Below are positions 5,449 to 11,338 of a stretch of 11,338 bases of DNA, piece by piece. A program made the translations under genes and the position numbers. Position 1 is the first letter of the stretch, and every line of letters starts with the position of its first letter. The DNA comes from Candidatus Uhrbacteria bacterium (GTDB taxonomy: Bacteria; Patescibacteriota; Patescibacteriia; UBA9934; UBA11717), in the NCBI GenBank assembly GCA_018701105.1, contig JABIWD010000059.1, forward strand, positions 1 through 11,338. Reading direction: 5' to 3'. A model generated the notes under the pieces. That model searched no databases. It had not been told where the DNA came from and worked only from the letters and a program-made list of their open reading frames with translations.

Positions 5449-6861
5449 ATGATTGAACGACAGCTAGCGACAGATACTATCGAGAAGGTGGGGGAACGAG
5501 TCACTATTATGGGTTGGGTGCATGCGCGCCGCAACATGGGTAAGGTTGCCTTTTTAGATATGCGAGATCGCACGGGCATTTTGCAGGTTGTTGTAGTACC
5601 TGGTGAGCTCGACGATGATGCTTCACGCGAGATCGTAGCGGACATCCGACCGGAGTACGTGCTCAAGATCGAGGGAGAGGTACAGGCTCGTGGTGCTAAG
5701 CAGATCAATGACAAGATGGCGACGGGGACTGTTGAGATCTTGGCGAAGAAAATTGAGATTTTGAATACTGCCGAGACTCCGCCGTTTGAGCTCGATCGTG
5801 ATACGAGTGCGGTGACTGAAGAGGCTCGTCTTGCTTATCGATACCTCGACCTTCGAACCGAGCGCATGACAAAGAACATGCGAATGCGCGGAAAAGTTTT
5901 TCAGTTTATTCGAGAGTATCTAACAGGAAGTGACTTTACCGAGATCGAGACGCCGATTCTTACGAAGGGGACACCTGAAGGTGCTCGTGAGTATATCGTT
6001 CCGTCACGATTGTATAACGGGAAGTTTTACGTATTACCTCAGGCGCCTCAGCAGTTTAAGCAGTTATTGATGACTGCAGGGATCGAGAAGTATTTCCAAA
6101 TGGCGAAGTGTTTCAGGGACGAGGATCAGCGAGGAGACCGTCAGCCTGAGTTCACGCAGATGGACCTTGAGATGAGTTTCGTAGACCGTGAGGATGTTAT
6201 GACACTTATTGAGTCCATGCTGATTGAGGTTGTAAACAAATTGTATCCAGAGAAGAAAATTCAGCAGGTTCCGTTTCCTCGTATCAGTTACAAGGAGGCG
6301 ATGGATAAGTATGGTAACGACCGTCCGGACTTTAGAAAGAATCCGGAGGATCCGAACGAGCTCGCATTCGGTTGGGTGATAGACTTTCCATTCTTTGAGA
6401 AAGATGACGAGGGAAGTTGGACGTTCACGCACAACCCATTCTCATCTGCGATGCCAGAGTTTGCGAACGACCTAGCGAAGAAAGAAAATATCGAGAACAT
6501 CATCGCATCACAGTACGATGTAATTTTGAACGGGTTCGAGATTGGTGGAGGGTCTATTCGTAACCACAAGCCTGAAGCGCTCAAGGCAGTACTCGAGATT
6601 CTGGGGAACGATGCTGAACAGATGGATGAGCAGTTTGGTCACATCCTGAAGGCGTTCGAGTTTGGCGCACCACCTCACGGAGGTATCGCTCTTGGCATGG
6701 ATCGCGTCATGGCGATCCTCCAAAATGAGCCTAACATTCGCGAAGTTATGGCCTTTCCAAAGGATGGCCACGCCAAAGATCTGATGATGCGAGCACCGAG
6801 CCCGCTGTCAAAGAAGGCTTTGCGTGAGGCGAACATCGAAGTTTTGTCAGAAGAGGAATAG
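5449..6861 (+). CDS. aspS: Aspartyl-tRNA synthetase, bacterial type lacking the GAD domain
   Basis: Class IIb synthetase charging tRNA-Asp. The OB-fold lies at about 15-105 (GWVHARRNMGKVAFLDMRDR). LAYRYLDLR spans 128-136, motif 1 lies near 152-172, and the substrate loop is LPQAPQQFKQLLM (196-208). Motif 2 is CFRDEDQRGDRQPEFTQMD (221-239) and motif 3 is HGGIALGMDRVMAIL (410-424). These are bacterial-type. The product is only 470 residues against about 590 in E. coli. The loss maps between YGNDRPDF (288-295) and WVIDFPFFE (309-317), where about 12 residues replace the GAD insertion domain. Motifs on both sides join in one frame, so this is a deletion in the family sense, not a frameshift. M30 stands where many non-discriminating AspRSs have His. 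With asnS present, a tRNA-Asp-specific enzyme is expected. First gene of its operon. Confidence 0.96.
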   Translation: MIERQLATDTIEKVGERVTIMGWVHARRNMGKVAFLDMRDRTGILQVVVVPGELDDDASREIVADIRPEYVLKIEGEVQARGAKQINDKMATGTVEILAKKIEILNTAETPPFELDRDTSAVTEEARLAYRYLDLRTERMTKNMRMRGKVFQFIREYLTGSDFTEIETPILTKGTPEGAREYIVPSRLYNGKFYVLPQAPQQFKQLLMTAGIEKYFQMAKCFRDEDQRGDRQPEFTQMDLEMSFVDREDVMTLIESMLIEVVNKLYPEKKIQQVPFPRISYKEAMDKYGNDRPDFRKNPEDPNELAFGWVIDFPFFEKDDEGSWTFTHNPFSSAMPEFANDLAKKENIENIIASQYDVILNGFEIGGGSIRNHKPEALKAVLEILGNDAEQMDEQFGHILKAFEFGAPPHGGIALGMDRVMAILQNEPNIREVMAFPKDGHAKDLMMRAPSPLSKKALREANIEVLSEEE

Positions 6862-6866
6862 ACTCG

Positions 6867-7559
6867 ATGACTCAATACGAAGTCAAAGTTGAAAAGTTTG
6901 AAGGACCGCTCGCGGTCCTTCTTGAGCTTATAGAAAAGCAGAAGATGGATGTGTCGGAGGTTAGTCTCGGGTCGATAACAGAAAGTTTTTTAAAACATAT
7001 CGAACTTGTAGAAGAGGTCGCGCCGAACCAACTCGCAGATTTCCTGATTGTCGCAGGACGCCTCTTGTACCTGAAGTCAAAGCTGCTATTGCCCGAGCTC
7101 ACGATCGAAGAGGACGACGACATGAACTTGGCGGATCAGCTAAAGCTGTACCAACGGTTCGCAGAAGCAGCAGTGCGACTCTCAGACATGATCGGATCCC
7201 AACGGATTGCGTATCGAGGACCACGTCTAAAGCTCGACGTACCAGCATTCTCGCCGCCTCCGAGCTTGCAGGCTGAAGATCTTGCCGCGGCGTTGCGAGG
7301 AGTTGTGGAAAAGGTGAAGCCGTACATGGACTTGCCGGAGAAGATGATGGAGCGGACGGTGACGGTGGAAGAGAAGTTGGACGAGCTGAAAGAGCGGATT
7401 AAGAATGAAGCTCAGCTGTATTTCCATGATGTTGCCAAGCGCGGATCGAAGTCCGACATAGTAGCGAGCTTCCTGGCGTTGCTCGAGTTACTGAAACAGG
7501 ATATTCTCAAGGTAGAGCAGAAAGGACATTTTGAAGACATTCAGATTAATCGCGTATGA
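6867..7559 (+). CDS. scpA: Segregation and condensation protein A
   Basis: Kleisin subunit that bridges the SMC dimer heads and binds ScpB, for chromosome condensation and segregation. The 230-residue protein begins with the family signature KFEGPLAVLLELIEKQKMDV (residues 9-28). ITESFL and QLADFLIVAGRLLYLKSKLLLP (about 55-76) follow, then an acidic linker and a C-terminal winged-helix region (about 160-230) with DIVASFLALLELLKQ (199-213). Start: ATG 6867, 5 nt after the aspS stop; AGAGGA at the end of aspS may act as a ribosome site, 9 nt away. It overlaps scpB by the ATGA at 7556-7559, typical of this pair. smc is not in the window. Confidence 0.96.
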   Translation: MTQYEVKVEKFEGPLAVLLELIEKQKMDVSEVSLGSITESFLKHIELVEEVAPNQLADFLIVAGRLLYLKSKLLLPELTIEEDDDMNLADQLKLYQRFAEAAVRLSDMIGSQRIAYRGPRLKLDVPAFSPPPSLQAEDLAAALRGVVEKVKPYMDLPEKMMERTVTVEEKLDELKERIKNEAQLYFHDVAKRGSKSDIVASFLALLELLKQDILKVEQKGHFEDIQINRV

Positions 7560-8089
7560 TCACAAATAAAATCGAGGCACTGCTGTTCGCAGCGGGGAAG
7601 CCAATGGATAAGACGAAGCTGCAAAAAGTGGCAGGTGTTTCGGATTCTGAATTTGCGGATTCGTTGAAAGCAGTGGCCGCGCATTTGAATGTTGATGAGT
7701 CAGGTATTCGATTGTTTGAGTCAGAAAAAGATGTGGCACTCGTAACAGATCCCGAGGTGTCAGACATCGTGCGAGAGCATTTACGGAAAGACGTGATGGG
7801 TGAGCTTACAAAACCGTCAGTGGAGACGCTTGCGATCATTGCTTATCGAGGACCTGTTACCAAGCCGGAGATCGAGCAGATTCGTGGTGTGAACTGTACG
7901 CTGATTTTGCGAAATCTTATGATCCGCGGGTTAATCGACGAGCTCAAAGAAGGGAAGGCTCCTGAAAAGTACTCGGTTTCTATGGAGTACTTAAAGCATC
8001 TTGGAGTTCCCACGACGGCAGAGCTTCCGGATTATGAGGACCTGCATAAACATCAGATGCTCGACGCATTACAAAAGCAAACACAGTAA
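7556..8089 (+). CDS. scpB: Segregation and condensation protein B
   Basis: Winged-helix dimer that binds the ScpA kleisin. The 177 residues match family length. The N-terminal wHTH starts IEALLFAAGKPM (6-17). The second wHTH contains the diagnostic ETLAIIAYRGPVTKPEIEQI (89-108) followed by RGVN, and LIDELKEG plus LKHLGV near the C-terminus. It overlaps scpA by 4 nt and the next gene by 1 nt (TAATG), so ScpA and ScpB synthesis is probably coupled. Confidence 0.96.
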   Translation: MITNKIEALLFAAGKPMDKTKLQKVAGVSDSEFADSLKAVAAHLNVDESGIRLFESEKDVALVTDPEVSDIVREHLRKDVMGELTKPSVETLAIIAYRGPVTKPEIEQIRGVNCTLILRNLMIRGLIDELKEGKAPEKYSVSMEYLKHLGVPTTAELPDYEDLHKHQMLDALQKQTQ

Positions 8090-9045
8090 TGAAACTTCGA
8101 TCCGTTATCAATGTTCTACTAATATTGACCCTGGCACAGATCTTGCCAGGTATTTCGGATTCCAACCGCTCAACTCAAGATATTATCAAGCATGCAGTTG
8201 CAGAAGTTGAGCTTCCTCATGCCGGACAGCGAGGTCCACAGAAAACCAATCCTGACAGTCTCGGTATTCTCACTGATGCGCCCAGTGTCGTCATCCGTGA
8301 CGTGAATAGCGGAGTTGAGCTTATGTCTCGAGGTGCGGATATCAAGAGACCGATTGCGAGTATTACAAAGTTGATGACGGCGATGGTCTTGTTGGACGAG
8401 TATGACTGGGACTGGGGTGATGAGGCTACTGTACTCGAGAGCGATGTTCGTGAAGGTGGTCGGTGGTATTACAGGTTCAACGACTCGTTAACGATGGACG
8501 ATCTATTTACTGCGATGATCGTAGCCTCTGGAAACAACGAGACGCTTGCATTGGTGCGTGAGGTTGGCGAGAGTGAGACAAGTTTTGTGCAAAAGATGAA
8601 CGACAAAGCGCGTGTTCTTGGCATGCACGACACGACCTTTGCAGATCCGATCGGACTTGCACCTGAGATGCGGTCGACAGCGGATGATGTGATGGTTCTG
8701 TTGCACGAGGCACTGAAGAGGGAAGAGATTTTGTCTCGTACCCATCAGACACATGTAATGACTACATCGGGTAACGGTAATCAGTACAAGATCGCATCGA
8801 CAAATAAGTTATTCTCGTCGTTGCTCGATGAAGATCCGTATACGATCGTGGGAGGGAAGACAGGATCGCTGATTGAGGCGGGGTATTGTTTGACCACGCG
8901 GGTAGAACGAGATGGACACGTGCTCGATGTGACGGTGCTCGGCGCGAGTGAGCCCGATGCTCGTTTCACGGATGTGCAGGCCTTGGTGAGTTGGGCATTC
9001 GATGTTTATTCTTGGGGTGATGAAGACGAGGCTGCAGTTATATGA
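8089..9045 (+). CDS. D-alanyl-D-alanine carboxypeptidase, S11 family (DacA-like)
   Basis: Serine-type penicillin-binding peptidase that trims pentapeptide stems in peptidoglycan, acting outside the membrane. The 318-residue protein starts with a basic end and hydrophobic stretch (about 6-22) that is a signal peptide or membrane anchor. The three active-site motifs are intact: SITK (S91-K94, nucleophile Ser91), SGN (147-149) and KTG (257-259). The protein ends about 60 residues after KTG, so the C-terminal PBP5 beta domain and amphipathic anchor of classical DacA are absent. It may be held by an uncleaved N-terminal segment. Start ATG 8089 overlaps the scpB stop by 1 nt. The next gene begins inside its stop (ATGA at 9042). 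The exact in vivo substrate is inference. Confidence 0.9.
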   Translation: MKLRSVINVLLILTLAQILPGISDSNRSTQDIIKHAVAEVELPHAGQRGPQKTNPDSLGILTDAPSVVIRDVNSGVELMSRGADIKRPIASITKLMTAMVLLDEYDWDWGDEATVLESDVREGGRWYYRFNDSLTMDDLFTAMIVASGNNETLALVREVGESETSFVQKMNDKARVLGMHDTTFADPIGLAPEMRSTADDVMVLLHEALKREEILSRTHQTHVMTTSGNGNQYKIASTNKLFSSLLDEDPYTIVGGKTGSLIEAGYCLTTRVERDGHVLDVTVLGASEPDARFTDVQALVSWAFDVYSWGDEDEAAVI

Positions 9046-9545
9046 TCGAATTCATTTTACAAACTTTAGAAATACTTCCACACGGATTGACGACAGCAAT
9101 CATTGCTGCGATGCCTGTGGTGGAGGTTCGGTTGTCGATCCCGATTGCGGTTGAGCTTTTCAAGATGCCCGTGTGGCAGGCGACGACATTGTCGTTCCTG
9201 GGAGCATCCATTCCCGCAGTGCTACTTCCGATCGTACTCGAGCCACTCGAGAAGCCGTGTCGAAAGGCGATCCCGTGGTGTAACAGCATATTTGATTGGG
9301 TGATCAATCATGTACAGAAGCGATATACCGGAAAGTATCAAGCCATGGGAGTTATCGGGTTGATCGTATTCATTGCGATCCCGTTGCCTGTGACCGGAGT
9401 ATGGACGGGAGCGTTGGCCGCGTGGGTGTTCAGGATTAAAAAGCGTTTAGCGATTCCTGCGATACTTGCTGGACTCGCGATCTCGAGCTTGATCGTTACT
9501 GCAACGACGATGGGTATCTTTGGAGCGATTCGTCTGGTGATATGA
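9042..9545 (+). CDS. Small multidrug export family (Sm_multidrug_ex) membrane protein
   Basis: Integral membrane protein of 167 residues. Hydrophobic segments lie at about 10-25, 31-64 (probably two helices or a re-entrant loop), 102-126 and 136-165. The family hallmarks are MPVVEVRLSIPIA (24-36), which has Glu and Arg within the membrane region, and IPLPVTGVWTGALAAWVF (113-130). The family name (PF06695) derives from an early multidrug-export assignment; transport substrates are poorly established. Overlap with both neighbours by ATGA places it firmly in the operon between an envelope peptidase and a glycosyltransferase, which hints at an envelope role, but that is inference. Confidence 0.85.
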   Translation: MIEFILQTLEILPHGLTTAIIAAMPVVEVRLSIPIAVELFKMPVWQATTLSFLGASIPAVLLPIVLEPLEKPCRKAIPWCNSIFDWVINHVQKRYTGKYQAMGVIGLIVFIAIPLPVTGVWTGALAAWVFRIKKRLAIPAILAGLAISSLIVTATTMGIFGAIRLVI

Positions 9546-10591
9546 GACTGGGCATCGATACAACTTGGATGGGAGACAATCCTGCGGGCGTAGGTACGTT
9601 TGCTGGTGAGGTGATAAAGGAGCTGGAGGGCCGAGAGGATCTTGAGCTCGTTTTATTTTCCGCAAAAGATACATCATGGCGAAAGCATTTGGATATTTAC
9701 CAGGAGATCAAAGAGAAAAAGATCGACGTACTTTGGCAGCTTGGCGACTGGTTACCGTTGTTGGTGCCGAGCGGCGTAAAGACGATTCAGACGGTGCATG
9801 ACTTGATGAGTTACGATCATCCAGAGTGGTTTCCTCAGGGTGGCTTGTCGAGAACATGGTCGCAACGCATCCGTGTTCCTCGAGCAATCAAGAGCGCCGA
9901 TGTCGTGCATGCGATCTCGAGCTTCACGTCGCGTCAGGTCTCCAAGATTTTCAATATCGAGAGTAATGTGGTGATGGCGTATCAAGGAGTCGGCGTGCCG
10001 GACGACATAGATCAGGATCGTACGCCGGGTAATCTTAAAGGCACGAGCTACCTCGTGATGGTTGGAACAATCGAGCCGAGGAAGAATATTGAAGCTGCTA
10101 TCGAAGCATTCAAGATCGTCACAGAAAAATATCCAGACGATAAACTCGTAATCATGGGAAAGAAGGGGTGGGGAACTGAGCGTGCTATGGAGACGATCGA
10201 GAATGCTGGTGACAGCGTTCAGTATCTCGGTTACGTGGATGATCCAACCAAGTTTGCGATACTTAAAGGTGCTCGAGGACTCGTAATGACCTCGTTCGCC
10301 GAGGGATTTGGTCGACCGTTAGTTGAGGCTATGCGTCTCGGAGTTCCGGTTGTGGCATCGGCGACGTCTGGTATGAAGGAGGTCGCGGAAGATGCGGGGA
10401 TTATGGTTTTTGTTGATGACATCAAAAAAGTCGCTCATGGTATGGAGCGACTTCTGCACCACGACGAATTACGTGGGAAGCTAGTGACTCTTGGTTACGA
10501 ACGGGTGAAACGTTTTGATACCAAGCGAATGGTGGACAGTGTTTTAGAAAAACTTTTGGAGCGCGATGATAAACACGGCCTGTCCGATTAA
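9542..10591 (+). CDS. Glycosyltransferase, GT4-like (GT-B fold)
   Basis: Transfers a sugar from a nucleotide donor to an unknown acceptor, probably for cell-surface glycans. The 349 residues show two Rossmann domains. The N-terminal domain has NPAGVGTFAGEVI (13-25) and TVHDLMSYDHPEWF (84-97). The C-terminal domain starts with VMVGTIEPRKN (172-182; R180/K181 usually contact the donor phosphates). It carries the GT4 motif EGFGRPLVEAM (254-264, paired Glu residues) and GVPVVAS (267-273). No membrane segment is visible, so it is cytoplasmic or peripheral. It is last in the aspS operon. Its last 48 bp overlap the convergent membrane-protein gene, and no intrinsic terminator is visible. Sugar and acceptor cannot be assigned. 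Confidence 0.92.
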   Translation: MRLGIDTTWMGDNPAGVGTFAGEVIKELEGREDLELVLFSAKDTSWRKHLDIYQEIKEKKIDVLWQLGDWLPLLVPSGVKTIQTVHDLMSYDHPEWFPQGGLSRTWSQRIRVPRAIKSADVVHAISSFTSRQVSKIFNIESNVVMAYQGVGVPDDIDQDRTPGNLKGTSYLVMVGTIEPRKNIEAAIEAFKIVTEKYPDDKLVIMGKKGWGTERAMETIENAGDSVQYLGYVDDPTKFAILKGARGLVMTSFAEGFGRPLVEAMRLGVPVVASATSGMKEVAEDAGIMVFVDDIKKVAHGMERLLHHDELRGKLVTLGYERVKRFDTKRMVDSVLEKLLERDDKHGLSD

Positions 10592-11008
10592 GGCGTTACG
10601 GAGACGAACGTCACCGATGCGGTCGGATATCATGTTGTGGAAAAAGAAATGTATTTTTGAAAACAAGTCGAGTTTCTTTGGATTCCACGCCTCATGAATT
10701 CCAACGATTAGATCTGGTAGAACAGAACCGATAACTCCGGCGGCGATCACAGCGTTCATTCCCTGATGAGGTGATAGACCGAACATGAGTGCAAGAACGA
10801 TAACGGCTACGAGAGCGTCGATTGTTACAAAACGATACGCACGCTTTACAGCCGTTTTTGTTTTGTGACCTTCGTAGAGTTCGCGATCACCGTGCGGGAT
10901 GATGTCGATAAGAAAATGCGATGCAAATCCTATCAAGAAGGCGATCCAAATATTTCCAGTACTTGCGCCAATTACGGCACCAAGTGTTGCGTGTGTTGTG
11001 ATTGTCAT
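10544..11008 (-). CDS. YdjM-like membrane-bound putative metal-dependent hydrolase
   Basis: Membrane protein of 154 residues resembling the YdjM / membrane-bound metal-dependent hydrolase group. The N-terminal THATLGAVIG (5-14), SHFLIDIIPHGD (30-41) and GSVLPDLI (94-101) carry conserved-looking polar residues inside hydrophobic helices: H6, H31, D35, H39 and D99. H120 and H124 lie near the C-terminus. Hydrophobic segments lie at about 8-37, 62-79, 84-105 and 139-150. I chose ATG 11008, not ATG 11062, because a good promoter -10 lies at 11019-11024, inside the longer version, and because T-H-A-T-L-G is the expected N-terminus. The predicted transcript starts about 4 nt before this ATG. Its 3' end overlaps the glycosyltransferase gene tail to tail by 48 bp. 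The enzymatic function is not established. Confidence 0.8.
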   Translation of the reverse strand: MTITTHATLGAVIGASTGNIWIAFLIGFASHFLIDIIPHGDRELYEGHKTKTAVKRAYRFVTIDALVAVIVLALMFGLSPHQGMNAVIAAGVIGSVLPDLIVGIHEAWNPKKLDLFSKIHFFFHNMISDRIGDVRLRNALIGQAVFIIALQKFF

Positions 11009-11018
11009 AAGTGCGAGG

Positions 11019-11047
11019 AGTATAGCAAAAGATTGGAGTAGTATCAA
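11019..11047 (-). promoter_or_regulatory. Extended -10 promoter of the YdjM-like gene
   Basis: On the minus strand: -35 TTGATA (11042-11047, 5/6), a 17-bp spacer ending in TGC, and -10 TATACT (11019-11024, 5/6). The predicted start is near 11012, 4 nt before ATG 11008, so the mRNA should be nearly leaderless. Confidence 0.75.
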
Positions 11048-11072
11048 AAGATTTATCCGCAAGTGTGTAGTG

Positions 11073-11089
11073 GAAACGTTCGACGTTTC
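11073..11089. repeat. Perfect 7-bp hairpin, GAAACGT/ACGTTTC
   Basis: GAAACGT (11073-11079) and ACGTTTC (11083-11089) flank TCG. It lies just upstream of the YdjM-like promoter. No T-run follows on either strand, so it is not a plain terminator. It could be an operator or part of the structured region next to it. Confidence 0.45.
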
Positions 11090-11091
11090 AG

Positions 11092-11209
11092 TCAGGTTAC
11101 AGGGGGTCGTTTTGGACCCGTAGAACGGGCCTCAGACCTCCGAAATCAAAGATCCACCAACACGATGTAGGTGGATCTCTGTGGTTACCTGAACGGCTTG
11201 AGGCCGTTC
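11092..11209. other. Densely structured intergenic region (competing inverted repeats)
   Basis: The stretch between the YdjM-like gene and tRNA-fMet has no gene but many pairings. They are TCAGGT/ACCTGA (11092-11097/11187-11192), GGGTC/GACCC (11104-11108/11115-11119), CCCGT/ACGGG (11117-11121/11125-11129), GGCCTCA/TGAGGCC (11128-11134/11199-11205) and GAACGGC/GCCGTTC (11191-11197/11203-11209). Several share bases and so exclude each other. Whether this is transcribed as an RNA, and from which strand, cannot be told. Confidence 0.35.
11143..11178 (-). terminator. Probable terminator of the tRNA transcript
   Basis: AGATCCACC and GGTGGATCT (11150-11158/11170-11178) form a perfect 9-bp stem with an 11-nt loop. 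Read on the minus strand it is followed by TTGATTT. It lies 39 bp past the tRNA-fMet 3' end. The tail is interrupted and the loop is large, so this is a moderate call. Confidence 0.55.
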
Positions 11210-11216
11210 GACGGTC

Positions 11217-11293
11217 TGGTTGCGGGGGTCGGATTTGAACCGACGACCTCCAGGTTATGGGCCTGGCGAGCTGCCTGACTGCTCTACCCCGCG
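11217..11293 (-). tRNA. Initiator tRNA-fMet (CAT), with C33 in the anticodon loop
   Basis: A complete 77-nt cloverleaf with encoded CCA (11217-11219). The acceptor starts CGCGGGG and ends CCCCGCA, leaving the C1 x A72 mismatch that marks bacterial initiators. The D arm is GAGC/GCTC with an A11-T24 pair. The anticodon CAT is at 11257-11259, the variable loop is AGGTC and the T arm is GTCGG-TTCAAAT-CCGAC. Two features are unusual. Anticodon-loop position 33 is C (CCCATAA) where T is nearly universal, and the anticodon stem CCAGG/CCTGG gives A29-U41, so only two of the three consecutive initiator G-C pairs are present. It lies 18 nt downstream of another tRNA on the same strand, so the two are probably co-transcribed. 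Confidence 0.95.
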
Positions 11294-11311
11294 ATATTAT
11301 TATTGTACTGC

Positions 11312-11338
11312 TGGTAGCGGGGGGGAGACTTGAACTCC
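11312..11338 (-). tRNA. 3' end of a second tRNA, cut by the window edge
   Basis: On the minus strand the visible part is a T arm (GGAG-TTCAAGT-CTCC), the 3' acceptor strand CCCCGCT, discriminator A and an encoded CCA (11312-11314). The TTCAAGT loop fits the TTCRANY rule. The anticodon is outside the window, so the amino acid is unknown. The AT-rich spacer to tRNA-fMet is 18 nt. Confidence 0.85.

Noticed and set aside
11009..11062. Longer N-terminus for the YdjM-like protein (18 extra hydrophobic residues)
   Set aside because: The segment contains the -10 and most of the spacer of a near-consensus promoter, so it would be upstream of the transcript. It looked at first like a signal peptide.
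10899..11123. 74-codon plus-strand frame over the YdjM-like gene start
   Set aside because: It is antisense to the membrane protein and covers its promoter and the hairpin region. No start signal or family is visible.
11101..11160. Degenerate tRNA remnant beside tRNA-fMet
   Set aside because: GGGGGTCG and GACCTCC recur in the same order as in the tRNA complement, but no T-loop consensus or acceptor pairing is present. The similarity is short enough to be chance.

Overview
This is a compact, gene-dense bacterial segment. Core genes run at roughly 49% G+C by hand count. Stop/start overlaps of the ATGA or TAATG type link many genes, and upstream Shine-Dalgarno (SD) signals are scarce. The proteins are short versions of housekeeping families, most clearly an aspartyl-tRNA synthetase without its usual GAD insertion domain. 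Together with the gene content this suggests a reduced-genome lineage such as Candidatus Patescibacteria (CPR). That placement is inference. TGA ends several genes (map, scpA, dacA-like and others), so the TGA=Gly code of Gracilibacteria/Absconditabacteria does not apply.

Layout. Positions 10-471 hold a G+C-rich gene of unknown function ending at a strong terminator. Positions 542-4537 are a plus-strand operon: an extended -10 promoter, then adk, map, ruvX, recO and asnS, ending at a bidirectional terminator. Positions 4553-4858 hold a second G+C-rich unknown gene on the minus strand. Positions 4859-5448 carry no convincing protein gene but are not empty. They hold a strong minus-strand promoter, two tandem promoter-terminator cassettes on the plus strand that look like 60-70 nt small RNA genes, a nested inverted repeat resembling a dispersed REP/MITE-like element, and the aspS promoter. 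Positions 5449-10591 form a second plus-strand operon: aspS, scpA, scpB, a D-Ala-D-Ala carboxypeptidase, a small multidrug export family membrane protein and a GT4 glycosyltransferase. A YdjM-like membrane protein converges on the last gene and overlaps it by 48 bp. Positions 11048-11216 are packed with inverted repeats. The window ends with an initiator tRNA-fMet and the 3' end of another tRNA, both on the minus strand.

How the genes fit together. The first operon joins nucleotide balance (Adk), N-terminal Met removal (Map), DNA/RNA repair and processing (RuvX, RecO) and Asn-tRNA charging. The second joins Asp-tRNA charging, chromosome condensation (ScpAB) and envelope functions (S11 peptidase, membrane protein, glycosyltransferase).

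The points most worth a second look are the tandem small-RNA cassettes beside a divergent promoter, an initiator tRNA with C33 in place of the near-universal U33, promoters that place the start codon 2-4 nt from the predicted transcription start, and the GAD-less AspRS. The DNA was read by eye only; no homology search or folding program was run.
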